64,000 nucleotides of DNA from assembly GCF_018614055.1 (NCBI RefSeq), contig NZ_JAGGPB010000074.1, positions 1-64,000 on the forward strand, written 5' to 3'. How positions within the stretch are numbered: the first letter of the stretch is position 1; every line of letters begins with the position of its first letter. The stretch is from Streptomyces sp. ISL-98. GTDB lineage: Bacteria; Actinomycetota; Actinomycetes; Streptomycetales; Streptomycetaceae. Shown in pieces: positions 33,093 to 42,146 of the stretch. A program made the translations under genes and the position numbers. Below the pieces are notes generated by a model. The model was given only the letters and a program-made list of their open reading frames with translations. It was not told the DNA's origin and did not search any database.

Positions 33093-35204
33093 TCAAGCCG
33101 TCGCGGGATGCTGAGCGCGGCTCACGTCGTACACACCGGGCACCTCTCGCATCGCGCGCATAAGCCCCGGGAGGCCTCCCGCGTCCGGGAGTTGGAGTGT
33201 GTATGTGTGCCTGACGCGCTGCTCGCTCGGCGGTTCGACGGTGGCCGAGACGACGGCCGCACCGGCCGTGGCGATGGCCTCGGTCAGATCGGCGAGGAGC
33301 CGGGGCCGTCCGAACGACTCGGCGACCAGGGTGACCCGGCAGTCGCCCGTGGCCAGCCAGCGCACCCCGACGCGCTCCCGCCCCCGGGCCTCCATCCGGC
33401 CCACCGCCGGGCACTCCTCCCGGTGCACCGTGACGACGCCGCCGCGCACGGCGAAGCCGGTGACGGCGTCGGGTGGTACGGGCGTACAGCAGCCCGCGAG
33501 CCGTACGGTCGCGTCCGGCAGGTCCACGACGGCGTTCTCGACAGCCGGGCGCCCCGAATGGGCGACGGGCGGCGCAGGCGCGGCGGTTCCTCCCGCGGTC
33601 CGGGGCTCCGTCGGCTGCCCGCCGGAGGTGCGGACTTCGCTCTCCGGGTGGGTGGCGAGCCAGCCGGTGATGGGGATCCGCGCGGCGGGCGTACGGGCGT
33701 GGTCGAGCCAGTCGGGCGAGGGACCTGAGCCGCTGTCGTGGGCGAGCAGCAGCTGCACCGTGTCACCGTCGCTGAGGACGGTGCTGAGCGTCGCCAGGCG
33801 GCCGTTGACGCGCGCGCCGATGCAGCCGTGCGCCGCCTCGCCGTACTGCGCGTACGCCGCGTCCACACAGCTCGCACCGGCCGGCAGCCCCAGCGTGCCG
33901 CCGTCCGAGCGGAACACGGTGATCTCCCCGTCCTGCGCCAGGTCCGCCCGCAGCGATGTCCAGAAGGTGTCCGGGTCGGGTGTGGACTCCTGCCACTCCA
34001 GCAGCCGGGAGAGCCAGCCCGGACGGGTGGGGTCGGCGCGCTCGCCCTCGACGGCGGGCTCGGGGCCCTCGGTCGGCGCGTACGGATTGCCGAGGGCTAC
34101 GACGCCCGCCTCCGCCACCTTGTGCATCTGGTGCGTACGGATGAGGATTTCGGCGACCTGGCCGTCCGGGCTCGCGACCGCTGTGTGCAGCGACTGGTAG
34201 AGGTTGAATTTGGGCGTCGCGATGAAGTCCTTGAATTCGGAGATCACCGGTGTGAAGCAGGTGTGCAGTTCGCCGAGTACGCCGTAGCAGTCGGCGTCCT
34301 CTCCGACGAGGACCAGCAGGCGGCCGAAGTCCGTGCCGCGCAGTTCACCGCGTTTGAGCCTGACGCGGTGCACGGAGACGAAGTGCCGTGGCCTGACGAG
34401 CACTTCGGCCGCCAGGTCAGCGTCCCGCAGTACGTCTCTGACCTCCTCCGCGATGACGCCCAGGGGGTCCCCCTCGGTGGTGTCGGCGGCGATGAGGGCG
34501 CGGGTGTTCTCGTACTCCTCGGGGTGGAGGATCGCGAAGACGAGGTCTTCCAGCTCGGTCTTGAGGGCCTGTACGCCGAGGCGCTCGGCAAGGGGGATCA
34601 GGACGTCGCGGGTGACCTTGGCGATGCGGGCCTGCTTCTCGGGGCGCATGACGCCGAGAGTGCGCATGTTGTGCAGGCGGTCGGCGAGTTTGATGGACAT
34701 GACCCGGACGTCGTTGCCGGTCGCCACGAGCATCTTGCGGAAGGTCTCGGGCTCGGCGGCAGCGCCGTAGTCGACCTTTTCGAGTTTCGTCACGCCGTCG
34801 ACGAGGAAGCAGACCTCTTCGCCGAATTGTGTCCGCACTTGATCGAGCGTCACATCGGTGTCTTCGACGGTGTCGTGGAGGAGTGCCGCGGTCAGTGTGG
34901 TGGTCTCGGCGCCGAGTTCGGCGAGGATCAGCGTCACGGCAAGCGGGTGCGTGATGTACGGCTCGCCGCTCTTGCGCATCTGTCCCCGGTGCGAGGACTC
35001 CGCCAGTACGTACGCCCTGCGCAGGATGGTGAGATCGGCGTCGGGGTGGTGGGCGCGGTGGGCTTCCGCGACATGGCCGATGGCGTCGGGCAGCCGGTCC
35101 CGCGATGTGGGCCCGAGGGCGACACGGCCGAGCCTGCGGATGTCGATCCTGGCGCGAGCGCGCCTGCGGCTGGGGGCACCAGGATTGGTGGCCTCTGCAC
35201 TCAT
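33093..35204 (-). CDS. rshA: RSH-family (p)ppGpp hydrolase/synthetase, RshA type
   Basis: A 703-aa bifunctional-type stringent response enzyme. The HD hydrolase domain is complete (SHRGQMRKSGEPYITHPLAV, LLHDTVEDTD, IKLADRLHNMRTLG). The synthetase domain keeps PKFNLYQSLHTAV, Asp in RGTDFG and Glu in AEILIRT, but the usual DLVGIR reads DFGRLL and the AAHW end is VALG. TGS (TVFRSDGGTLGLPAGASCVD) and ACT domains follow, with GCCTPVPPD. ATG 35202-35204 has GGAGGTG. Streptomyces carries relA plus this second homologue next to dapF. Hydrolase activity is likely; synthetase activity uncertain. Confidence 0.9.
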   Translation of the reverse strand: MSAEATNPGAPSRRRARARIDIRRLGRVALGPTSRDRLPDAIGHVAEAHRAHHPDADLTILRRAYVLAESSHRGQMRKSGEPYITHPLAVTLILAELGAETTTLTAALLHDTVEDTDVTLDQVRTQFGEEVCFLVDGVTKLEKVDYGAAAEPETFRKMLVATGNDVRVMSIKLADRLHNMRTLGVMRPEKQARIAKVTRDVLIPLAERLGVQALKTELEDLVFAILHPEEYENTRALIAADTTEGDPLGVIAEEVRDVLRDADLAAEVLVRPRHFVSVHRVRLKRGELRGTDFGRLLVLVGEDADCYGVLGELHTCFTPVISEFKDFIATPKFNLYQSLHTAVASPDGQVAEILIRTHQMHKVAEAGVVALGNPYAPTEGPEPAVEGERADPTRPGWLSRLLEWQESTPDPDTFWTSLRADLAQDGEITVFRSDGGTLGLPAGASCVDAAYAQYGEAAHGCIGARVNGRLATLSTVLSDGDTVQLLLAHDSGSGPSPDWLDHARTPAARIPITGWLATHPESEVRTSGGQPTEPRTAGGTAAPAPPVAHSGRPAVENAVVDLPDATVRLAGCCTPVPPDAVTGFAVRGGVVTVHREECPAVGRMEARGRERVGVRWLATGDCRVTLVAESFGRPRLLADLTEAIATAGAAVVSATVEPPSEQRVRHTYTLQLPDAGGLPGLMRAMREVPGVYDVSRAQHPATA

Positions 35205-35374
35205 GGGGCACCTCCGGGCAGCGTCGACCGGAGGCGGACGGGTGGACCCGCGTCCCCAGCCGGTGCTTGATGCTACCGAGCCCACCACGCGCTGCAGTCC
35301 CGCTCTCGCTCAGCGTGAACCGGATCACCCATTCGAGCGAAGCTCTATGCGACACCCGTTTCCTGAGCTGTTTC

Positions 35375-36253
35375 CTACCGGGCGGTGGCGAGCCAGTCGG
35401 GGTCGATCGTGCCGTGGGCCACGATCACGGCCGGGCCGGTCATCTCGATGGCTCCGTCGGGGTGCTCGGTGATCACCAGGCGCCCGCCGGGGACGTCCAC
35501 GGTGTACGCCACGGGGGTGCCGGTGGCGGAGGGGTCGGCTCCGTCCCGGCGGGCCGCCGCGACGGCGACGGCGCAGGTGCCCGTACCGCAGGATCGGGTT
35601 TCGCCGGAGCCGCGCTCGTGCACGCGCATCGCGACGTGGCGGGGGCCGCGGTCGACGACGAACTCGACGTTGACACCCTCCGGATAGGCCGAGGCGGGGG
35701 TGAAGGACGGTGCGGTGAACAGGTCGCCCGCGTGCTCCAGGTCGTCGACGAAGGCAACAGCGTGCGGATTGCCCATGTTCACGTTGAGGGCGGGCCACTC
35801 GCGGGCCCCGACGGAGACCGTGACGTCGCCTTCCGGGAGCACGGCCCGGCCCATGGAAACGGTGATCTCGCCGCCCGCGTCCGGCTTGGCGATGTGGACC
35901 CGCTTGATGCCGCCCCTGGTCGCGACCGCCAGGTCGCCCTCGCCGGCGAGGCCTGCGCGCTGCAGGTAGCGGGCGAAGACGCGGACGCCGTTGCCGCACA
36001 TCTCGGCGATCGAGCCGTCGGCGTTGCGGTAGTCCATGAACCACTCCGCCGCGTCGGCCATCGACTGCGCCTCGGGGTGCGCGGCGGACCGTACGACATG
36101 CAGCAGACCGTCGCCGCCGATGCCGGCCCTGCGGTCGCAGAGTCTCGCGACGAGAGACGCGGGCAGGTCGACGGTGTTGTCCGGGTCCGGGACGATCACG
36201 AAGTCGTTCTCGGTCCCGTGGCCCTTGAGGAAAGCGATCGGCGAAGTGCTCAC
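35375..36253 (-). CDS. dapF: Diaminopimelate epimerase
   Basis: Converts LL- to meso-diaminopimelate for lysine synthesis. In Streptomyces the wall uses the LL form, so the step serves mainly lysine supply. The 292-aa protein has both catalytic cysteines: EMCGNGVRVFARYL and RSCGTGTCAVAVAA. The N-terminal FLKGHGTENDFVIVPD is typical. GTG 36251-36253 starts it. It is followed on the same strand, after about 170 bp, by rshA. Confidence 0.97.
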   Translation of the reverse strand: MSTSPIAFLKGHGTENDFVIVPDPDNTVDLPASLVARLCDRRAGIGGDGLLHVVRSAAHPEAQSMADAAEWFMDYRNADGSIAEMCGNGVRVFARYLQRAGLAGEGDLAVATRGGIKRVHIAKPDAGGEITVSMGRAVLPEGDVTVSVGAREWPALNVNMGNPHAVAFVDDLEHAGDLFTAPSFTPASAYPEGVNVEFVVDRGPRHVAMRVHERGSGETRSCGTGTCAVAVAAARRDGADPSATGTPVAYTVDVPGGRLVITEHPDGAIEMTGPAVIVAHGTIDPDWLATAR

Positions 36254-36333
36254 GGCGTCAATCGTACGGGGCGGGTACGACAGCCGGTCGGCCGGTGAGG
36301 CCGTCAGCGGGGCAGCCGGTGCGTGGCAGCCGG

Positions 36334-36771
36334 TCAGCGGAGCCGGGCCACGCGCCAGACGGCCAGCGCGACAAGCCCCGCGCCCACGGCGACGTACAGC
36401 GCGATCATCCGCCAGTCGGAGCGCTTGCCCGAGTCCTTGGACGGCAGGCCCGGCCAGGTGTGTCCGACGCGGCGGGCGGCCATCATGCCCCAGCCCGCGG
36501 CACAGCAGCTGATCAGCAGTCCCAGCATGGCGACGACCGCTCCGCCGTCGCCGAATTCGAAGGCGAGCGGGAAGGCGAACATCAGGGAGCCCATCGCGGC
36601 GAGTCCCACGATCGGCGCGAGCTGCCAGATCCGCAGACGTCGCTGCGGTCGCAGTTCGACCTCGACCTCGGCACCCGGATCGGTCCCGGCCGCCACGTCC
36701 TGCTCGTCCGGCCCGTCGGGGCTCAACCGGTCCGGATCTTCCTGTGCTCTGTCACGAGGGCCGGCTTCCAT
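36334..36771 (-). CDS. Small hypothetical membrane protein
   Basis: About 145 aa. The N-terminal 45 residues are acidic and polar, followed by three membrane segments (LAPIVGLAAMGSLMFAFPLAF; AVVAMLGLLISCCAAGWGMM; MIALYVAVGAGLVALAVW) and a short basic end. The start is ambiguous: ATG 36769-36771 or GTG 36775-36777, both behind GGGAGGG. No domain recognised. It lies between miaA and dapF on the same strand and may share their transcript. Confidence 0.7.
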   Translation of the reverse strand: MEAGPRDRAQEDPDRLSPDGPDEQDVAAGTDPGAEVEVELRPQRRLRIWQLAPIVGLAAMGSLMFAFPLAFEFGDGGAVVAMLGLLISCCAAGWGMMAARRVGHTWPGLPSKDSGKRSDWRMIALYVAVGAGLVALAVWRVARLR

Positions 36772-36878
36772 CGCCACGCGCCCTCCCAACTTGGACTCCA
36801 CTGGTCGATCGAAGCTTGATGATGGCACGGGCCCAGGCACCCTGATGACGGGCGGAGCGTCCCGATGCCATCACGTGA

Positions 36879-37817
36879 TCAGGCTGTAACCGCTCGTTCG
36901 ACCAACGCCAGCGCCCGATGCGGGAGTTCTGAGCGGTCCTCGGCCGCGCCGCTCAGCCAGTGCACACGGGGGTCCCGGCGGAACCAGGAGTCCTGACGGC
37001 GCGCGAATCGCTTGGTGGCGCGCACGGTCTCGGCGCGCGCCTCCTCCTCGGTGCACTCACCCGCCAGAGCGGCCAGCACCTGCTGATACCCGAGTGCGCG
37101 CGCCGCGGTACGCCCCTCCCGCAGCCCCTGCGCCTCCAGCGTCCGCACCTCGTCCACGAGCCCCGCCTCCCACATGCGGTCGACCCGAACGGTGATGCGC
37201 TCGTCGAGTTCGGGGCGGGCCACGTCGACGCCGATCTGGAAGGTGTCGTACACCGGGTCGGGTCCGGGAAGATTGGCCGTAAATGGCTTACCGGTGATTT
37301 CGATCACTTCGAGTGCGCGGACGATACGGCGGCCGTTGCTCGGCAGGATGGCGCGGCCGGCGTCGGGGTCGGCAACGGCGAGCCGGGCGTGCAGCACGCC
37401 GGGGCCGCGCAGCGTCAGCTCGTCCTCCAGGCGGGCCCGTACGGCGGGGTCGGTGCCGGGGAATTCGAGGGCGTCGATGGCCCCTCGTACGTACAGCCCC
37501 GAGCCGCCGACAAGGACGGGCGTACGGCCTTCGGCGAGCAGCCGGTCGATCTCCGCGCGGGCGAGCCTCTGGTACTCCGCGACGCTCGCCGCCTCGGTGA
37601 CGTCCCAGATGTCGAGGAGGTGGTGCGGGATGCCGCCGCGCTCTTCGGGCGTCAGCTTGGCGGTGCCGATATCCATCCCCCGGTAGAGCTGCATGGAGTC
37701 GGCGTTGACGACCTCTCCGCCGAAATGCTGGGCAAGGGCGACGCCCAGATCGGACTTTCCGGCTGCCGTGGGGCCGACAACGGCGATGACCCGCGGTGCG
37801 GGAGCTGCAGTTCTCAC
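36879..37817 (-). CDS. miaA: tRNA dimethylallyltransferase
   Basis: Adds a dimethylallyl group to A37 of tRNAs reading UNN codons; the product is then methylthiolated by MiaB, encoded about 2 kb away. The 312-aa protein has Walker A VVGPTAAGKSDLGV, the DSMQLYRGMDIGTAK motif, LVGGSGLYVRGAID and the C-terminal ATKRFARRQDSWFRRD. GTG 37815-37817 is used, giving the family length; the longer upstream frame is not conserved. Confidence 0.96.
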   Translation of the reverse strand: MRTAAPAPRVIAVVGPTAAGKSDLGVALAQHFGGEVVNADSMQLYRGMDIGTAKLTPEERGGIPHHLLDIWDVTEAASVAEYQRLARAEIDRLLAEGRTPVLVGGSGLYVRGAIDALEFPGTDPAVRARLEDELTLRGPGVLHARLAVADPDAGRAILPSNGRRIVRALEVIEITGKPFTANLPGPDPVYDTFQIGVDVARPELDERITVRVDRMWEAGLVDEVRTLEAQGLREGRTAARALGYQQVLAALAGECTEEEARAETVRATKRFARRQDSWFRRDPRVHWLSGAAEDRSELPHRALALVERAVTA

Positions 37818-38000
37818 TGCCCCAGTCTCGCAAACCCCGGGGCCCCTCCCCGAACGAGCGACGTGACGGCACGCGTCCGGGTTCGTTGCCTGTTGCGAGG
37901 TTCCGACCGCCGGTTTACGGACCGGTGCCCCCGGGCGACGCAATGAGCCGCTCCGGACAGGCGCGGACTTCGCCCACACGAGTAAGGTAATGGAGTAGAT

Positions 38001-38258
38001 ATGGGCGTTTTTTCAAGGTTTCGCCGCAAGTCCAAGGACGCCGCTGAGGCGTCAACCGAGGAGGCACAGGCCGCCACGCTGACGGCCGAATCCGCCGAGG
38101 AAGCGGAAGTGGAAGGACCGGAAGCCGCAGAAGCAGCCGAAAAGGCCGCCGAGGATTCCGATGACGCTTCCGCTGCCGCCGACGGTGTGGAGATTCCGAA
38201 GCAGCAGTCTGCGGAGGAAGCGGCAGACAGCGAGGCCGGAGAGAGCGCCCGTAAGTAG
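38001..38258 (+). CDS. Small acidic alanine/glutamate-rich protein
   Basis: An 85-aa protein with a basic, amphipathic start (MGVFSRFRRKSKD) followed by about 70 residues dominated by Ala, Glu, Asp and Ser, probably disordered or loosely helical. GGAGTAGAT precedes the ATG. It lies 24 bp upstream of the antitoxin-like gene and shares its terminator. I know of no function; relatives occur at the same place in other Streptomyces. The basic head could bind membrane or nucleic acid, but that is speculation. Confidence 0.75.
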   Translation: MGVFSRFRRKSKDAAEASTEEAQAATLTAESAEEAEVEGPEAAEAAEKAAEDSDDASAAADGVEIPKQQSAEEAADSEAGESARK

Positions 38259-38282
38259 TCCTCCGAAGAGCGAAGGTGTTCC

Positions 38283-38534
38283 ATGGGCTTCCTGGATTCG
38301 TTGAAGGCCAAGCTTGCCCCTGCGAAGGACAAGGTCTCGAACCTCGCCCAGCAACACGAGGGCAAGATTGAACACGGCCTGGACAAGGCCGCCAAGGCGG
38401 TCGACAGCAAGACCAAGGGCAAGTACAGCAGTCGGATCGAGTCCGGTACGGACAAGGCCAAGCACGCCCTGGACCGCATCGCGCACAAGGGCGACGGCAG
38501 CGGCACCCCACCGCCGCCGCCTCCTGCCCCGTAA
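38283..38534 (+). CDS. MT0933-like antitoxin-family small protein
   Basis: An 83-aa Lys/Ala-rich protein: MGFLDSLKAKLAPAKDKVSN, then GKIEHGLDKAAKAVDSKTKG and SGTDKAKHALDRI, ending in a proline tract. This is the pattern of the small MT0933/Rv0909-like antitoxin family of actinobacteria. No toxin gene (Rv0910-like) is next to it; the partner is only the acidic 85-aa protein upstream. A true toxin-antitoxin function is therefore unproven here. Confidence 0.75.
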   Translation: MGFLDSLKAKLAPAKDKVSNLAQQHEGKIEHGLDKAAKAVDSKTKGKYSSRIESGTDKAKHALDRIAHKGDGSGTPPPPPPAP

Positions 38535-38545
38535 ATGCAGCAACG

Positions 38546-38597
38546 GCAACGGCGGACGGCTGTGGAGCAACGTCGCTCCACAGCCGTCCGCCGTTGC
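38546..38597. terminator. Very long perfect terminator hairpin
   Basis: A 23-bp perfect stem: 38546-38568 (begins GCAACGGCGGACGG) pairs with 38575-38597 (ends CCGTCCGCCGTTGC), loop AACGTC. It separates the antitoxin-like gene from the convergent LigB-like gene. Confidence 0.95.
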
Positions 38598-38637
38598 TCG
38601 TGTGCCGCGCTGCTGCCCTATGGCCAGACGCCGGTCC

Positions 38638-39390
38638 CTACGACCAGACGGCGACGAAATACCCGACCCCGTACGGGGCGTCCTCGTATAGCAGCTGTCC
38701 GGCCAGCCCGGCGCCTTCCGCGGCGCCCGCCAGGACCTGCCAGGGTCCAAGGCCCGCGACCTTGAGCTCGTACGACAGCTGCTCGTCCAACGCCATAAGG
38801 GCAGCCGTGTCGGCAGCGCCCAGCGCGCGGGCCACTTCCGCGTCGAAGCCGGCGGCCCTCTCGTCCAGATAACCGGGCGCCTTGACCGTCCGGCAGGCGG
38901 TGCCGTCGCCCATCACAAGGAGGGCGACCCGGTCGGCACGACCTGCAAGTTCCCGGCCGGCCTCCGCACGCCGGTCGCGCGCCAGGGGCTCTCCGACGCC
39001 CAGCCCCTCGACAGGAACGTCGAACCGTTCCGTACGGGCGAGCAGCCAGGCGCCCACTGCGAGCGACTGCGGAAGCTCGCGCTCCGTGGCACTCCCCGGG
39101 GCACTCTCCCCGGCGCTCTGACGCGTGCGCTCCGGAGCCGCCGTACCGAGGCGTACAGCGAGGTCCACACCAAGGCCCTTGAAGCTGCCTGCAGCGCCCT
39201 GCGGGTACGCCCCCGTGCCGTCCTGTCCAGCGGGCCCGACCACGACGAGCAGGTCCGGACGGGACGCTGCCAGCACCCCCAGGGCGTCGGCGCAGGCGGT
39301 CCGTGCGGCGTCGAGTTCCGGTGCGGCGCCGGCGGCCACCTGGGGAACGAGGAGCGGCGGACAGGGGCATACGGCGGCGGCGACAAGCAT
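38638..39390 (-). CDS. Class III extradiol dioxygenase (LigB)-like protein
   Basis: A 250-aa protein resembling subunit B of class III extradiol ring-cleaving dioxygenases: MLVAAAVCPCPPLLVPQVA at the start, LVVVGPAGQDGTG, and ALLVMGDGTACRTVKAPGYLDE. The canonical iron-binding histidines of LigB are not evident in the expected places, so catalysis is doubtful. The gene keeps its position next to miaB in Streptomyces, which hints at a housekeeping or tRNA-related role, but that is inference. Confidence 0.75.
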   Translation of the reverse strand: MLVAAAVCPCPPLLVPQVAAGAAPELDAARTACADALGVLAASRPDLLVVVGPAGQDGTGAYPQGAAGSFKGLGVDLAVRLGTAAPERTRQSAGESAPGSATERELPQSLAVGAWLLARTERFDVPVEGLGVGEPLARDRRAEAGRELAGRADRVALLVMGDGTACRTVKAPGYLDERAAGFDAEVARALGAADTAALMALDEQLSYELKVAGLGPWQVLAGAAEGAGLAGQLLYEDAPYGVGYFVAVWS

Positions 39391-39426
39391 GCCCGGCAGC
39401 CTAACGCCCGCCGGTCCGTACGCCCG

Positions 39427-39612
39427 TCAGTCCGTGGCGCCGGAGTCCCACTCCAGCTCACAGGCCATGAAGCGGTACGGGAACGACTGGCCCGAGGCCC
39501 CGTCGCCGATCAGCACCCAGCCGTCCACCGTGCGGTATATCGGGGTCCGCTTCGGCTGCAGTCCCCCCCCCGTGGTGTGGTTGTCGCGACGGTCAGTCGC
39601 AGCCGCAGCCAC
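39427..39612 (-). CDS. Small hypothetical protein overlapping miaB
   Basis: A 61-aa protein starting GTG 39610-39612 inside the last codons of miaB (20-bp overlap, shifted frame), so translation is likely coupled. It contains GGGLQPKRTPIYRTVDGWVL and ends FPYRFMACELEWDSGATD. The composition is that of a real small folded protein rather than a shadow frame. No family recognised. Confidence 0.55.
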   Translation of the reverse strand: MAAAATDRRDNHTTGGGLQPKRTPIYRTVDGWVLIGDGASGQSFPYRFMACELEWDSGATD

Positions 39613-41080
39613 CCGTGGCCGCGGGCTGCGGCGCCGGTGCGCCGATCGACGGCAGGCCCAGCATGACGCCGACCGGCTTGGTGGCGGCGGCCGCGTTGCG
39701 CTTCTCCCAGGCGTCGCCGGCGCGGGTGCGGCGTATGGCCTTCGACGGGCCTTCGGCCAGCAGGTGGTGCGGCGCGGCGTAGGTGATCTCGACCGTCACC
39801 ACATCGCCGGGGCGCACGTCCTCGTCCGGCTTCGTGAAGTGAACGAGACGGTTGTCGGGGGCGCGGCCCGAGAGGCGGTGCGTGGCACCGTCCTTGCGGC
39901 CCTCGCCCTCGGCGACCATGACGTCCAGGGTCCGGCCGACCTGCTTCTTGTTCTCCTCCCAGGAGATCTCCTCCTGGAGGGTGACCAGACGCATGTAGCG
40001 CTCCTGGACGACTTCCTTGGGGATCTGGTCCTCCATGGTGGCCGCCGGAGTCCCGGGGCGCTTGGAGTATTGGAAGGTGAAGGCCTGCGCGAAGCGCGCC
40101 TCGCGGACCACGTGCATCGTCTGCTGGAAGTCCTCCTCGGTCTCGCCGGGGAAGCCCACGATGATGTCGGTGGAGATGGCGGCGTGCGGCATCGCGGCAC
40201 GCACCTTGTCGATGATGCCGAGGAAGCGGTCCTGCCGGTACGAGCGGCGCATCGCCTTGAGCACCGTGTCCGAGCCGGACTGGAGCGGCATGTGCAGCTG
40301 CGGCATGACATTCGGCGTCTCGGCCATCGCCGCGATCACGTCGTCCGTGAAGTCGCGGGGGTGCGGCGAGGTGAAGCGGACGCGCTCCAGGCCTTCGATC
40401 TTCCCGCAGGCGCGCAGCAGCTTGCTGAAGGCCTCGCGGTCGCCGATGTCGGACCCGTACGCGTTGACGTTCTGGCCGAGCAGGGTGATCTCGGAGACGC
40501 CCTCGGCGACCAGTGCCTCGATTTCGGCGAGGATGTCGCCGGTCCTGCGGTCCTTCTCCTTGCCGCGCAGGGCGGGGACGATGCAGAAAGTGCAGGTGTT
40601 GTTGCAGCCGACAGAGATGGACACCCAGGCGGCGTACGCGCTCTCGCGCCGCGTCGGCAGCGTGGAGGGGAAGGCCTCCAGCGACTCGGCGATCTCGACC
40701 TGCGCCTCTTCCTGGATACGGGCGCGCTCCAGCAGCACCGGCAGCTTGCCGATGTTGTGCGTACCGAAAACCACGTCGACCCAGGGGGCCTTCTTGACGA
40801 TGGTGTCGCGGTCCTTCTGGGCGAGGCAGCCGCCGACGGCGATCTGCATGCCGGGCCGCTTCGTCTTCATCGGGGCGAGCCGGCCGAGGTTGCCGTACAG
40901 CTTGTTGTCGGCGTTCTCCCGCACCGCGCAGGTGTTGAAGACGACGACATCGGCGTCACCGTCGGCGCCCTCGGGCGCCCGTACATATCCCGCGCCCTCC
41001 AGGAGGCCTGACAGCCGCTCGGAGTCGTGGACGTTCATCTGGCACCCGTAAGTGCGCACCTCGTATGTCTTCTCGCTCAT
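39593..41080 (-). CDS. miaB: tRNA-2-methylthio-N6-dimethylallyladenosine synthase
   Basis: A radical SAM methylthiotransferase acting on i6A37 of tRNA, following MiaA. About 495 aa. The N-terminal domain holds three cysteines for one Fe-S cluster (TYGCQMN, FNTCAVREN, VGGCLAQKD), the radical SAM motif is CNNTCTFC, and a TRAM domain is at the C-terminus (RPGDVVTVEITYAAPHHLL). The tail is extended by about 45 residues ending GGCGCD. ATG 41078-41080 was chosen (MSEKTYEVRTYG); GTG 41087-41089 is possible. Confidence 0.96.
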   Translation of the reverse strand: MSEKTYEVRTYGCQMNVHDSERLSGLLEGAGYVRAPEGADGDADVVVFNTCAVRENADNKLYGNLGRLAPMKTKRPGMQIAVGGCLAQKDRDTIVKKAPWVDVVFGTHNIGKLPVLLERARIQEEAQVEIAESLEAFPSTLPTRRESAYAAWVSISVGCNNTCTFCIVPALRGKEKDRRTGDILAEIEALVAEGVSEITLLGQNVNAYGSDIGDREAFSKLLRACGKIEGLERVRFTSPHPRDFTDDVIAAMAETPNVMPQLHMPLQSGSDTVLKAMRRSYRQDRFLGIIDKVRAAMPHAAISTDIIVGFPGETEEDFQQTMHVVREARFAQAFTFQYSKRPGTPAATMEDQIPKEVVQERYMRLVTLQEEISWEENKKQVGRTLDVMVAEGEGRKDGATHRLSGRAPDNRLVHFTKPDEDVRPGDVVTVEITYAAPHHLLAEGPSKAIRRTRAGDAWEKRNAAAATKPVGVMLGLPSIGAPAPQPAATGGCGCD

Positions 41081-41150
41081 CTCGCTCACCAGGGTACGGG
41101 GCCCGGCACCCCCTGGTCTCCGAGGGGAGTGAACTGGCAGGATCGCGCGC

Positions 41151-42146
41151 ATGCCTCAAGCCCTCCCCCGTATCAGCCGCCGACGCGCCCTCCAGGGCTC
41201 GGTCGCCGCAATCGTGCTGTCCGGGCTGCTGATGTGGTGGCTCGTGCCGATGGGAGAGTCATCGCCGCGCGGAAAGATCATCTTCAGCACGGGCGTGACG
41301 ACCGGGGTCTACCAGCGCTACGGCGAGCTGCTCGACAAGGCCGTGGCAGGCGATCTGCCCGGCGTGAGCATGCGGCTGCGCTCCAGCCAGGGCTCGCGCG
41401 AGAACCTCGCTCGCGTGGCGAACGGTGAGGCCGATTTCACCATCGCCACCACGGACGCCGTCGCGCAGTACAAGCAGGACGGCCTGCAGAGCGCGGACCG
41501 GTTGCGCGGCTGTGCTCGGCTGTACGACGACTATGTGCAGCTCGTCGTGCCCAAGAGCTCCAAGGTGCGGTCCGCCGCCGGTCTGCGCGCCAAGCGGGTG
41601 GCCGTGGGCCAGGCCGGTTCCGGCGTACGGCTGGTGTCGAACCGGCTGCTCACGGCTGCCGGACTGGATCCCGAGAAGGACATCACCCCCGTGTCGGTCG
41701 GTATCGACACCATGCCGGGGCTGCTGGAGAGGAAGGAGATCGACGCCTTCTTCTGGTCGGGTGGCCTGCCCACCACCGCTGTCAGGGAGCTGTCCGAGCG
41801 CTTCGCGATCCGGCTCGTACCGCTGGGCGGCCTGATAGACGAGCTGCATGCGGCGGGCGGTACGGCACGCCACTACCGGTCGGCTGTGATGCCCGCCGAC
41901 GCCTATGTCAAGGCGCAGGACGGGGAGGCTGTGCCGACGGTGGCGGTCGCCAATCTGCTGGTGACCACGGACCGTACGGACGAGGAGCTCACCGAGGAGA
42001 TCACCCGCACCGTCATAAAGAACCGGGACCGCATCGGCAATGAGGTGCACGCGGCGCAGCTGGTGGACCTTCGGACCGCCATCTATACGGACCCCCTGTC
42101 GCTGCACGAAGGGGCGCAGCGCTACTACCAGTCGGTCAAGCCGTAA
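41151..42146 (+). CDS. TAXI-family solute-binding protein
   Basis: A 331-aa exported binding protein with a twin-arginine-like start (RISRRRALQGSVAAIVLSGLLMWWL) and the TAXI core: FSTGVTTGVYQRYGELL, ANGEADFTIATTDAV, KRVAVGQAGSGVRLVSNRLL and a C-terminal KNRDRIGNEVHAAQLVD. TAXI proteins usually serve TRAP transporters, but no TRAP permease is nearby. Instead the gene converges with the gluK kinase gene, their 3' ends overlapping by 11 bp. A TAXI protein of Thermus binds glutamate/glutamine, so a role as an extracellular sensor partner of GluK is an attractive inference. Confidence 0.87.
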   Translation: MPQALPRISRRRALQGSVAAIVLSGLLMWWLVPMGESSPRGKIIFSTGVTTGVYQRYGELLDKAVAGDLPGVSMRLRSSQGSRENLARVANGEADFTIATTDAVAQYKQDGLQSADRLRGCARLYDDYVQLVVPKSSKVRSAAGLRAKRVAVGQAGSGVRLVSNRLLTAAGLDPEKDITPVSVGIDTMPGLLERKEIDAFFWSGGLPTTAVRELSERFAIRLVPLGGLIDELHAAGGTARHYRSAVMPADAYVKAQDGEAVPTVAVANLLVTTDRTDEELTEEITRTVIKNRDRIGNEVHAAQLVDLRTAIYTDPLSLHEGAQRYYQSVKP

